DNA of 64,000 nucleotides from an uncultured Colwellia sp. (GTDB lineage: Bacteria; Pseudomonadota; Gammaproteobacteria; Enterobacterales; Alteromonadaceae): NCBI GenBank assembly GCA_913058395.1, contig CAJXQI010000003.1:62001-126000 (forward strand). Reading direction: 5' to 3'. Every line of letters starts with the position of its first letter. Position 1 is the stretch's first letter. Shown piece after piece: positions 26,729-34,781 of the stretch. A model generated the notes under the pieces. That model saw only the letters and a program-made list of their open reading frames with translations. It did no database searches and was not told the DNA's origin. A program made the position numbers and the translations under genes.

Positions 26729-28399
26729 TTAATCGCCAAGCACATTCATAGTATTAACATAAAAGTTTGCATCGACTTTCACTTGGCTATTTTTAACTTC
26801 CAAGCTCATTTTTTCCCATTGACTAGTAGGTGACAACCACTGAGTTTTGCCTGCAAAGGTTACCTTAATCGGCATATCAAAGCCGTCAATAGCATTACCC
26901 CAGCGATATTGCATTTCATTGTTCTTAACAAAATATTCTAACGTCGGAATACGAACATCTCGTAAGTATTGGTCGAATATTTTACTAAAATCTTTGCCTG
27001 CTTGTTCGCTTATATAGTTTTCAACTTGTGCAGAATCGGTAATGCCGTGGTAAAACTTTTTGTTTAAGCCACGCAAAATTCCACGCCAGGTCTCGTCGTT
27101 ATCAATAATCTGTCGAATGGTATGTAACATGTTGCCACCTTTATCGTACATGTCACTAGAGCCTTCCTGATGAACACCATATTTACCGATAATAGGGCTT
27201 TTGTTTTGAATGTTTAAACGCTGACCACGAATGTATTCAAATGCTTTTTCTTGATCAAAGTGGTACTCCAAAAATAAGCTCTCGGAATAGTTAGTAAAGC
27301 TTTCGTGGATCCATAAATCAGCAACATCATTATGGGTTATGTTGTTGGCAAACCATTCATGACCTGACTCGTGCACAATAATAAAATCGAATAGCATACC
27401 AGGGCCAGCTTGACTTCGGTCTTTGCCTAAATAGCCATTTTGATAACCGTTACCATAAGTAACAGAGCTTTGATGTTCCATGCCTAAATACGGCGCTTCA
27501 ACTAGTTTAAAGCTGTCTTGATAAAATGGGTATGGGCCGAACCAATGTTCGAATGCTTCTATGGTACGTTTTGCGTCTTTAAATTGTGTTTTGGCTTTTT
27601 CTAAATTATCGCGTAAGACATAATAATCCATATCGAGTTGACCTAATTCACCCGCGTATTTTTCACCAAAATGTACGTAGTCACCAATGTTGATATTGAT
27701 GCCGTAGTTGTTAATTGGGTTTACCACTTGCCAGTGATAGGTTTTGGTTTTTGCTTGTTTATTATGATCAACCTTAATTAAACGACCATTGGAAACGTCC
27801 ATTAAATGTTCAGGCACTTCAACGCTAATCAAGGCACCATTATTTGGTTCGTCGTAAGCATGATCTTTATTTGGCCACCAAATACTGGCACCTAACCCTT
27901 GGCAAGTAGAAGCGATAAAGTCTTTGCCGTTATCATCTTTTGCCCAAGTAATACCACCGTCCCAAGGAGCACGAAGGGCTTCATGAGGAATACCGGAAAA
28001 ATGCATGGTCAGTTGATATTCTTGACCAATTTCTTGTTCCGCTTCTAGCTTAATAAAATAAGAATAACCTAACTGTTCAACACTAAGCACTTTGCCATTT
28101 TGTTCAACTTTAGTGAGTTGCATTGGTGGCTGTAATTCAATTTGTAGACGCTTACTCTCAGACAACACTTTGTATTTCATAGTGTTGGTGCCAGCAATAC
28201 TTTTACTTTCTGGATCAACAGCAATATCAAGGTTGTAGTGAGTTAAATCCCACCATGCGCGCTCTGGCGTTATTGTACCTCTAAATATATTTTGCTGATG
28301 ATCATCGATAGCACGTTTAGGGAATAGCTCTGCGCTAGCACTATTGGTAGTAAGCAGGCTAGAGATGATAATTATTGAAGAAAGTAAAGTCTGTTTCAT
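26729..28399 (-). CDS. Secreted M1 family aminopeptidase
   Basis: 556 residues. Signal peptide MKQTLLSSIIIISSLLTTNS. The zinc site is HESGHEWF (about residue 343) with the third ligand in IHESFTNYSE, and the N-terminal exopeptidase region includes GMEHQSSVTYG in place of the GAMEN motif. It lacks the long C-terminal helical domain of PepN (870 residues), so it is a short M1 form. Probably a periplasmic peptidase feeding on peptides, like the S10 and M16 enzymes nearby. Confidence 0.9.
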   Translation of the reverse strand: MKQTLLSSIIIISSLLTTNSASAELFPKRAIDDHQQNIFRGTITPERAWWDLTHYNLDIAVDPESKSIAGTNTMKYKVLSESKRLQIELQPPMQLTKVEQNGKVLSVEQLGYSYFIKLEAEQEIGQEYQLTMHFSGIPHEALRAPWDGGITWAKDDNGKDFIASTCQGLGASIWWPNKDHAYDEPNNGALISVEVPEHLMDVSNGRLIKVDHNKQAKTKTYHWQVVNPINNYGININIGDYVHFGEKYAGELGQLDMDYYVLRDNLEKAKTQFKDAKRTIEAFEHWFGPYPFYQDSFKLVEAPYLGMEHQSSVTYGNGYQNGYLGKDRSQAGPGMLFDFIIVHESGHEWFANNITHNDVADLWIHESFTNYSESLFLEYHFDQEKAFEYIRGQRLNIQNKSPIIGKYGVHQEGSSDMYDKGGNMLHTIRQIIDNDETWRGILRGLNKKFYHGITDSAQVENYISEQAGKDFSKIFDQYLRDVRIPTLEYFVKNNEMQYRWGNAIDGFDMPIKVTFAGKTQWLSPTSQWEKMSLEVKNSQVKVDANFYVNTMNVLGD

Positions 28400-28527
28400 G
28401 TGAGCAGTACTACCCTAATGGCATAATAAAATTTGCCTTTGATAGTAGCAATGATCAAAGACTTAGCACAATGGTATATTGTATTTAATTTGTGCTTGTT
28501 TAGATAAATGTGAAGAATTGAGAGAAC

Positions 28528-28819
28528 TGTACATGGGTACACAGAGGCCTCAAAAATAGAATATCTTTAAGAAATCAGACGTATACGCTCTGGTGGCCGG
28601 GTTATTGCCTACATGGATGTAGGTACTTAGTTTTTGTCAGGAACCAAAAAACTGACCGTGCTTCGACGTGCATGTTCTTACAGGATGTAAGTTATTAGAG
28701 TAATGCAGGAGCAATTACCGAGATGTACTAATGCCTCGAAAGACAGGAAGTCTGTGAGAGGCCTGAACATCGTCACTCTTTCACATCCATGTGATCGTGA
28801 CATACCGTTCATCCTGAAC
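28528..28819. repeat. Array of small palindromes with AGGA/TGGA cores
   Basis: A run of short inverted repeats in about 290 bases: TGTACATGGGTACA (28528), CCTACATGGATGTAGG (28608), an AGTTTTTG/CAAAAAACT pair around TCAGGAAC (28629-28653), CTTACAGGATGTAAG (28677), GTAATGC/GCAATTAC around AGGA (28700), AGACAGGAAGTCT (28741), TCACATCCATGTGA (28781, inside a GTCAC/GTGAC pair) and GTTCATCCTGAAC (28807). In most the loop holds AGGA or TGGA on the plus strand; the last two carry it on the minus strand. There is no reading frame. The last element recurs at 22820-22839. The layout resembles CsrA/RsmA-binding hairpins, but an intergenic repeat element is equally possible. Confidence 0.65.
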
Positions 28820-28821
28820 AT

Positions 28822-28845
28822 AAAAAAGCAGCGATAAACGCTGCT
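28822..28845 (-). terminator. Intrinsic terminator of the diheme cytochrome c4 gene
   Basis: On the minus strand, AGCAGCG, five-base loop, CGCTGCT and a T-tract (28827-28822). Directly followed by the palindrome repeat array. Confidence 0.85.
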
Positions 28846-28891
28846 CATTCTGAATAACTTTGCTAAAACGCTAATCGAATAGCGCGAGTTA

Positions 28892-29512
28892 TTATTTTAG
28901 TGAAGACATATATTGTGAAAGTGCGGCAATCTCTGCATCTGTTAAGTTTGCAGCAACACCTTGCATCATGCCGTTCATGTCGTTATTGCGAGAACCATTA
29001 CGGAATTTTTCTAACTGACTTTTTAAGTAGTCGGCGTTTTGGCTAGCAAGAGCAGGGAAACCTGCGCTAGACATGCCGTTGCCGTTAATGCCGTGACATG
29101 CAACACAAGCAGTTACTTCCATTTCAGCGTTACCACCTAAGTAAAGTTTCTTACCGTGTGCATTATCGCTACCGTCACCAGTAGTTGATTTTTGGCTTGC
29201 GTAAAAAGCGGCTACGTCAGCCATGTCTTGCTCGCTAAGTGTCATTGCCATGCCACCCATTACTGGGTCAACACGACCAGATGCACCGCCAGATGTCATA
29301 CCTAATTTAAAATCAGCAAGTTGCTTAACTAAATAGCTAGCACTTTGTCCTGCTAATTTTGGGTACATTGGCACTAAACTATTGCCGTCAGTACCATGAC
29401 AAGCAGCACACATAGCTGTTTTGCCTTTACCAGCTTCGGCATCGCCTTGGGCTGCATTGGCAGTAACTACTGCACTTAATCCTAATAAAACAGTAATGAT
29501 AAGTTTTTTCAT
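28892..29512 (-). CDS. Diheme cytochrome c4
   Basis: 206 residues with signal peptide MKKLIITVLLGLSAVVTANA. Two heme sites CAACH (about 34-38) and CVACH (about 137-141), each in a class I cytochrome domain ending MGGMAMTLSEQDMADVAAFY and MQGVAANLTDAEIAALSQYM, which supply the methionine ligand region. Cytochrome c4 carries electrons in the periplasm to terminal oxidases. A second c4-type gene lies directly upstream on the same strand, and engB is divergent from that pair, as in many gammaproteobacteria. Confidence 0.93.
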   Translation of the reverse strand: MKKLIITVLLGLSAVVTANAAQGDAEAGKGKTAMCAACHGTDGNSLVPMYPKLAGQSASYLVKQLADFKLGMTSGGASGRVDPVMGGMAMTLSEQDMADVAAFYASQKSTTGDGSDNAHGKKLYLGGNAEMEVTACVACHGINGNGMSSAGFPALASQNADYLKSQLEKFRNGSRNNDMNGMMQGVAANLTDAEIAALSQYMSSLK

Positions 29513-29684
29513 GGGTTAGTCTCTGCTTGTCGTTATACGATAAATTGTTTGCTATAAAAAATAGCTAGATACATTGCTTTTGCATTCTACACGAATTTCA
29601 TGATTGTGAAATATTGGTGTTAAAAAAACCAGTTAAATGTTTAATAACACCTGCATAGATCAATAGTAGTTGTAGTAACAAAAA

Positions 29685-29708
29685 AGCAGCGATATTCGCT
29701 GCTTTTTC
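29685..29708. terminator. Bidirectional-looking terminator between the c4 genes
   Basis: AGCAGCG (29685-29691), loop ATATT, CGCTGCT (29697-29703), flanked by A and T runs. Nearly the same stem as the terminator at 28822-28845. Confidence 0.85.
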
Positions 29709-29741
29709 TAATGCTGACTAAATCGGTAATTTTTCACTAAA

Positions 29742-30968
29742 TTACTTCATTGCTGCCATGTATTTCGCTAATTCGTCAATATCGCTTGCTGAAAGCTTAG
29801 AAGCAACACTTTGCATCATGGTGTTGTAATCGTTATTACGCTCACCATTTTTGAATTTCATCAATTGTGCTTTTAAGTATGCTTCGTTTTGCCCTGCAAT
29901 AGTTGGGAAACCTGCTTTATTCATGCCTTTACCGTTCGCACCATGACAAGCAACACAAGCAGTAATTTTGCGTTTAACATGACCACCAAAATAAAGTTTC
30001 TGACCAATATCAGAACCGGCTAAATCTGCAACGACAACTTTTTGCGCGGCAAAATAGCTAGCGATTTCTAGCATGTCTTGCTCGCTTAATGCTGCAGCCA
30101 TAGGTGCCATCACTGGGTCTTTACGTGTACCAGCTTTAAACTCTTGTAACTGCTTAACAATATAGCCAACGCTTTGACCCGCAAGTTTAGGATAAATAGC
30201 AACTGGGCTGTTACCGTCTGCAGCATGACAAGCTGCACATACCGCTGCTTTAGTTTGACCTGCAATAACTTCTGCAGTTACTGCTGCTACTGGCATTACT
30301 TTGCGTGAAACCACGTTAGCAACGGCAGCGGGGTCAGCAAAATAGGCAGCCATGTCAGCAATATCGTCTTCAGTCATGCCACCAGCAAATTGATTCATTG
30401 CGTAGTTAACACGATCTTTATTTTTGAAGTTATTCAACTGCTTAGCAATGTATTCAGGATGTTGGTTAGCTAAGTTAGGGTAAATTAATACATCGCTGTT
30501 ACCTTCACTACCATGACAACCAATACAAGCACCAATGCTACGAGAAGCATCACCTAATTCATATAAGCTTTTACCAGCTGCGGGGTTAGGAACGTAAGCA
30601 ACAGGTGCTACACTCGCGGTTGCACCTGTATCTGCAGCACCACTATCAGCAGTAGCAACACTGCGTGGTAAGCCTGCAAAATATGCCGCTACGTCAGCCA
30701 TATCTTGTTCAGATAATGGCGCAGCCATTGAGCCCATTAAAGGATCTTTACGGTCACCCGCTTTGAACGCTTTTAACTGCTTAACAATATAGTCAGAATG
30801 TTGACCCGCTAAGTTAGGATAAGTATCAGTAGAGCCAATACCATTTGAACCATGACATGCAGCACAAGCGGCTGCCTTAACTTTACCTGCGTCAGCATCA
30901 CCCGATGCAGCCACAGCAATATTAATGCTTAATAGTGTTAAAATTATCGAAGTTAAAATCTGTTTCAT
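29742..30968 (-). CDS. Tetraheme tandem cytochrome c4-like protein
   Basis: 408 residues, twice the normal c4 length. Signal peptide MKQILTSIILTLLSINIAVA, then four cytochrome c domains with heme motifs CAACHGSNG, CIGCHGSEG, CAACHAADG and CVACHGANG. Domains 1 and 3 share KAAxCAACH...YPxLAGQ, domains 2 and 4 share the second-domain pattern of c4, so it reads as a head-to-tail duplication of a diheme c4 joined by an alanine/threonine-rich linker (about 115-125). The last domain is most like that of the neighbouring c4 gene. Expected to be a periplasmic electron carrier with higher capacity or reach. Confidence 0.88.
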   Translation of the reverse strand: MKQILTSIILTLLSINIAVAASGDADAGKVKAAACAACHGSNGIGSTDTYPNLAGQHSDYIVKQLKAFKAGDRKDPLMGSMAAPLSEQDMADVAAYFAGLPRSVATADSGAADTGATASVAPVAYVPNPAAGKSLYELGDASRSIGACIGCHGSEGNSDVLIYPNLANQHPEYIAKQLNNFKNKDRVNYAMNQFAGGMTEDDIADMAAYFADPAAVANVVSRKVMPVAAVTAEVIAGQTKAAVCAACHAADGNSPVAIYPKLAGQSVGYIVKQLQEFKAGTRKDPVMAPMAAALSEQDMLEIASYFAAQKVVVADLAGSDIGQKLYFGGHVKRKITACVACHGANGKGMNKAGFPTIAGQNEAYLKAQLMKFKNGERNNDYNTMMQSVASKLSASDIDELAKYMAAMK

Positions 30969-31165
30969 AACAAAACTCTCAACATGCTTTAGTATTTTTT
31001 ATTGAATGTATTCAATAAGCCGAAAAAATTGGCGACATCATACACTATTCACACACTTTATAGGGGGTTTTAGCGAAAAAATTTGCCTAAAGTCTAATAC
31101 AATTGCATCTTTAGTGAGAAAAAGCGATATAATGCGTTTTTTATTATTATAGTTGGACCTTAACC

Positions 31166-31816
31166 TTGTCATCTACAGCCATTCATCTGACCAAAGCGAC
31201 TTTTACCATTAGCGCACCCGATATTCGTCGTTTACCAGCAGATAGCGGCATTGAAGTGGCATTTGCCGGTCGTTCTAATGCTGGTAAGTCGAGCGCTTTA
31301 AATACGCTTACTAACCAAAGAGGCCTTGCACGTACCAGTAAAACTCCTGGTCGTACACAGCTTATTAATATTTTCGAAATTGCTGAAAACAAACGCTTAG
31401 TCGATTTACCTGGCTACGGTTTTGCTAAAGTGCCAATGGAAATGAAGAAAAAATGGCAGAAAGCTTTAGGCGAATACTTAGAAAAACGTGAATGTTTGAA
31501 AGGTTTAGTGGTACTGATGGATATCAGACATCCATTAAAAGACCTTGATATGGACCTTATTAAATGGGCTGCAGAAGGTGACTTACCAATTTTAGCCCTA
31601 CTAACTAAAAGTGATAAACTTTCTCAAGGTAAAGTAAGCGCGCAAGTATTAGCTGTTAAAAAGCAACTAGCAGACTTAAATGCCAACATTAAAGTACAAG
31701 CATTCTCGTCATTAAAACGCACAGGCTCAGACCAAGCCAATGCAGTTATTTGTGACTGGTTTCATGATGAGAACATTGAACCATTAAGTGAAGAAGAGCC
31801 ATATATTGCAGAGTAG
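31166..31816 (+). CDS. engB: Ribosome biogenesis GTP-binding protein EngB (YihA/YsxC)
   Basis: 216 residues. P-loop [14 protein letters not shown], switch region [12 protein letters not shown]3 [12 protein letters not shown]4 TKSD and G5 near FSSLKR give a complete TRAFAC GTPase of the EngB family, needed for 50S subunit assembly. TTG start at 31166 is supported by GGACC upstream and by alignment with the E. coli N-terminus. Divergent from the cytochrome c4 genes. In E. coli it lies next to polA. Confidence 0.95.
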   Translation: MSSTAIHLTKATFTISAPDIRRLPADSGIEVAFAGRSNAGKSSALNTLTNQRGLARTSKTPGRTQLINIFEIAENKRLVDLPGYGFAKVPMEMKKKWQKALGEYLEKRECLKGLVVLMDIRHPLKDLDMDLIKWAAEGDLPILALLTKSDKLSQGKVSAQVLAVKKQLADLNANIKVQAFSSLKRTGSDQANAVICDWFHDENIEPLSEEEPYIAE

Positions 31817-31859
31817 TCACTAAAATAACGACTACTCTTCGAACAATAATTTATTGTTC
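31811..31859. terminator. Two hairpins between convergent engB and msrA
   Basis: GAGTAGTC (31811-31818) pairs with GACTACTC (31830-31837), and GAACAATAA (31841-31849) pairs with TTATTGTTC (31851-31859). The first overlaps the engB stop, the second the msrA stop. Confidence 0.6.
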
Positions 31860-32348
31860 TGGCAATACCCAGTCAGGTCGAGGGAAGTGGCACGTGTAAC
31901 CATAAGGCACGTGCTGCAAATAATTTTGATGTTCTGCCTCTGCTTGCCAAAAGTCTCCAACCGGAGCGACTTCTGTAACCGCTTTTCCTGGCCACAACCC
32001 TGAAGCATCTACATCAATAATAGTCTTTTCAGCGATAGCTCTTTGCTCGGTATTTGTATAGTAAATGGCTGAGCGATAGTTACTACCTCGATCATTACCT
32101 TGCTGATTTTTTGTAGTCGGATCATGTATTTGAAAAAAGAATGCCAAAATTTTTCGATACCCGATCACAGTATTTTCAAATAGTATTTCAATGCCTTCTG
32201 CGTGATCGCCTTGATTGCGATAATTCGCATTTTCAACATTGCCACCGGTATAACCAACGCGAGTTTCTGTAACGCCAGGTAGCTTGCGTATTAAATCTTG
32301 CATACCCCAAAAGCAACCGCCGGCTAAAACTGCTCGTTCAATAGCCAT
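31851..32348 (-). CDS. msrA: Peptide methionine (S)-S-oxide reductase
   Basis: 165 residues. The catalytic cysteine is in GGCFWGMQD (residue 12), with [17 protein letters not shown] and the [15 protein letters not shown] block of the MsrA family. It repairs the S epimer of methionine sulfoxide in proteins. No signal peptide, so cytoplasmic. It follows msrB by 3 bases and is surely cotranscribed and probably translationally coupled. Confidence 0.95.
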   Translation of the reverse strand: MAIERAVLAGGCFWGMQDLIRKLPGVTETRVGYTGGNVENANYRNQGDHAEGIEILFENTVIGYRKILAFFFQIHDPTTKNQQGNDRGSNYRSAIYYTNTEQRAIAEKTIIDVDASGLWPGKAVTEVAPVGDFWQAEAEHQNYLQHVPYGYTCHFPRPDWVLPEQ

Positions 32349-32351
32349 AAT

Positions 32352-32795
32352 TTACCCTTCTACTTGTGATAAATAAGCGTCGTAGCCTTTAGAAACCATA
32401 TCGTCGCGATGAATAAATTTCAGTGATGCAGAATTAATGCAATAACGTAAACCGCCCTGTGCGGCAGGACCATCTGTAAATACATGCCCTAAATGACTAT
32501 CACCATGAGCAGAGCGTACTTCAGTACGTACCATGCCATGGGTTTCATCTGTTATTTCATTAACGTTAATGCTTTCAATGGGCTTACTAAAGCTAGGCCA
32601 GCCACAACCTGAGTCAAACTTATCGGCTGAGGCAAATAAAGGCTCACCTGAAACAATATCAACATAAATACCGACAGCGGTATTTTCCAACAACTCGCCA
32701 GTCCAAGGGCGTTCAGTACCGCTTTCTTGCGTCACATGGTATTGCTCAGCAGTTAACGCAGCAATAGCTTCGTTCGTTTTTTTATATGATGACAT
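32352..32795 (-). CDS. msrB: Peptide methionine (R)-S-oxide reductase, zinc-less type
   Basis: 147 residues. The conserved FDSGCGWPSF, SHLGHVFTDGP and catalytic RYCINSASLKF motifs are intact. The two CxxC pairs that bind structural zinc in E. coli MsrB are replaced (VDIVSG before EPLF, and RSAHGDSHLG), so this belongs to the form without zinc. It reduces the R epimer of methionine sulfoxide. First gene of the msrB-msrA operon; AAGGAG lies before the ATG at 32795. Cytoplasmic. Confidence 0.94.
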   Translation of the reverse strand: MSSYKKTNEAIAALTAEQYHVTQESGTERPWTGELLENTAVGIYVDIVSGEPLFASADKFDSGCGWPSFSKPIESINVNEITDETHGMVRTEVRSAHGDSHLGHVFTDGPAAQGGLRYCINSASLKFIHRDDMVSKGYDAYLSQVEG

Positions 32796-32981
32796 AAGTT
32801 CTCCTTAGTGGCTTAGTGAACATTTAACAGAATATTGTTGCAGACAATGGAAAAATATTAGCGTGATAATTGCCGCTTAGCAACAGACCGGATAACTACG
32901 GAATAATTCTCGAATATGGAAGCATCACAATATTTAAATGTAAATACGAAATAAATAGCTGTAAAGGTAAATTTTAGGCAT

Positions 32982-33071
32982 AAAAAAACCGATGACAAAA
33001 GGGGTCATCGGTATAGTTAGCTTGGGGAAGCTAGAATACAAAATTAATACAACAGGTGTTCTAACGAGAAC
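32982..33071 (-). ncRNA. Predicted ~90-nt sRNA, paralogue of the post-polA sRNA (copy B)
   Basis: Transcript predicted from the G at 33071 leftward. It has a 5' hairpin GTTCT/AGAAC (33071-33058), then after three bases TGTTGTATTAATTTTGTAT, hairpin TAGCTT/AAGCTA with loop CCCC, and terminator ACCGATGAC/GTCATCGGT (33012-32988) with seven T. The same elements occur in the same order and spacing at 16488-16579, including the three-base gap between the 5' hairpin and TGTTGTA. No open frame. It lies between the esterase gene (33396) and msrB, both on the same strand. Confidence 0.75.
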
Positions 33072-33077
33072 AAATTT

Positions 33078-33107
33078 AGTATAGAGCAACAACTCTACAA
33101 AAGTAAA
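33078..33107 (-). promoter_or_regulatory. Sigma70 promoter of sRNA copy B
   Basis: On the minus strand, TTTACT (33107-33102) and TATACT (33083-33078) with 18 bp between, the same geometry as the copy A promoter. The predicted start G is seven bases after the -10, as in copy A. Confidence 0.7.
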
Positions 33108-33395
33108 GCCTTTGCTCTAAAATAATTTATCTACATGAATAGCGTAAGAATTGTGGTTTGTGGGTCTGTCACTGCGCATAATCGATGGGATTAATCTAAT
33201 GTTCCTGTATGAGCACTAATGTATAGAACAGCCATAATAACCTTAATGGCACAGTAAACCTTAAACATCTATAGAAGTGGTGCCTCTGACTAGCTGTTAT
33301 ATATCAATAGCAGGCATTTAACGTGTCTGCATATCGATAAAAAGTTACACGCTAATTCTAGAAAACTAGGTAATACTGAGTTTGTAATTTCAACA
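33108..33395. other. Intergenic stretch after the esterase gene
   Basis: Nothing beyond the sRNA promoter is recognisable here; no frame or clear hairpin. Confidence 0.4.
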
Positions 33396-34562
33396 TTATG
33401 GTTTGTTAGCCTTAATTAGCTTTAGTAAATTAATCTTACGTGTTTTGTAGGCATTATTTTCAACGTTCTCGGTAATACTTTTTTTAATGACTAAGTTTCT
33501 CATTTTTAAAGCCTTATCAAGCTCCCCATTGGCCTCGTAACCATCTGCCAAACTATCATACGCATCTGCTTTATGGGGGAAGTTATCAACGTTTTCCTCA
33601 AAAATGGCTATTGCTGTAGCAAAGTCTTTTTCTTTTAACGCGTTGTACGCTATCCGATTAATAGCACTGTAGCTTGGCTTTATTTCATAACCGTAAATTT
33701 CAGATTGTCTTTTAAAAAACTCTTTGACTGCTGAAATACCTTTAGCAATAACTTCTTGAGTCGGACGCAATGTAGCGTATAGATTTTGGTAAGCTAAAGA
33801 CTGCCCAGCAAGCGCAGTAGTGTTGTGGCTTTCAGAGGTATCTAAATCAAAATTAAATTTAAATCCTTTTCGATTATGTATATTAAGTAACTCGGTGTAT
33901 TTCTCAAAAGAATGAAGCATATTCCCGCCTTCATTCCCCATATTTACATAAAGATATTTATTTAATTGATCAGAGTTTTTCAAAAATATTTCCGCTTTTT
34001 CGAATATGACTTGTTTGTGCCACCATAGGCTGGGGCTGAATGCGAAATGAGCTTGAAACAATTCCGGCTTTGAATGAAGAGCGTAGATTGAAAGCAGCCC
34101 TCCTAACGAGTGGCCTGAAATGACTTTGAAATTGTTAGCACGATAGTTTTTATTTATAAATGGAATAAGCTCTTTATCAATGAAATCAAGAAAGTTATCT
34201 GCACCACCCGAAAGTCCCCATTCGTTGTAACTTTTATCATAAGTAGGGGTGAAATCTCTGGTGCGATGTGTATTCATTATGGCGACAATAATCATCTCTT
34301 GCGCCATATTAGACTGGTTAAGTAAATCTAAAGTACCTATGGTATGAGCAAAGTTTCTTTGTCCATCCAATAAATAAAGCACTGGGTACTCAAGCATTTT
34401 ATTTTGATTATAGTTATTAGGTAAATGTATCAATAAATCACGTTGTTCTGACAAAACTGTTGAATACAAGCCGTCAACTATTGAACTACCACGTAAATTG
34501 GCACTTACTTTTTCGGAACCAATCAACAATACGAAGATGAAAGCTATTATCTGTTTTAACAT
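33396..34562 (-). CDS. Secreted esterase D/IroE-type hydrolase with C-terminal TPR-like region
   Basis: About 388 residues from the ATG at 34562, which begins the signal peptide (MLKQIIAFIFVLLIGSEKVSA); an ATG four codons earlier is possible. Hydrolase core: YPVLYLLDGQRNF, nucleophile GHSLGG, AFSPSLWWH, and candidate histidine in TSESHNTTA. The last ~110 residues form TPR-like helices (YNALKEKDFATAIAIFEEN, KADAYDSLADGYEANGELDK). Substrate unknown; the family includes siderophore esterases. It is divergent from a CadC-PD40 regulator at 34782, the same arrangement as at 9-12 kb. Confidence 0.83.
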   Translation of the reverse strand: MLKQIIAFIFVLLIGSEKVSANLRGSSIVDGLYSTVLSEQRDLLIHLPNNYNQNKMLEYPVLYLLDGQRNFAHTIGTLDLLNQSNMAQEMIIVAIMNTHRTRDFTPTYDKSYNEWGLSGGADNFLDFIDKELIPFINKNYRANNFKVISGHSLGGLLSIYALHSKPELFQAHFAFSPSLWWHKQVIFEKAEIFLKNSDQLNKYLYVNMGNEGGNMLHSFEKYTELLNIHNRKGFKFNFDLDTSESHNTTALAGQSLAYQNLYATLRPTQEVIAKGISAVKEFFKRQSEIYGYEIKPSYSAINRIAYNALKEKDFATAIAIFEENVDNFPHKADAYDSLADGYEANGELDKALKMRNLVIKKSITENVENNAYKTRKINLLKLIKANKP

Positions 34563-34641
34563 AAAAGAACCCATTATTTTTTAATTACTATTAGAGGATA
34601 AATAATGTAACTAAGACTTTGAAAAAAATAATGAAGTTGTT

Positions 34642-34666
34642 GTGAAAAAAGGTGACGAAAAAGTGA
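34642..34666 (+). promoter_or_regulatory. Tandem GTGA direct repeats, likely regulator site
   Basis: GTGA starts at 34642, 34652 and 34663, each followed by an A-rich stretch, giving 10- and 11-bp periods. Located between the divergent esterase and CadC-PD40 genes, the same place as the repeats at 9892-9924. Confidence 0.5.
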
Positions 34667-34781
34667 ATTTTAAAAATTACTTGCTATATAAAGAGTCGAA
34701 GTTGATTTAGTTTTTAAATGCAACTTCCTGTGTGATATTGTTAAAGAGGACGGATTAACTTTAATTTTATTACAGCGGGTT

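Noticed and set aside
28528-28819. Firm call of a CsrB/RsmZ RNA
   Set aside because: No clear promoter or plus-strand terminator, and part of the sequence recurs elsewhere as a repeat.
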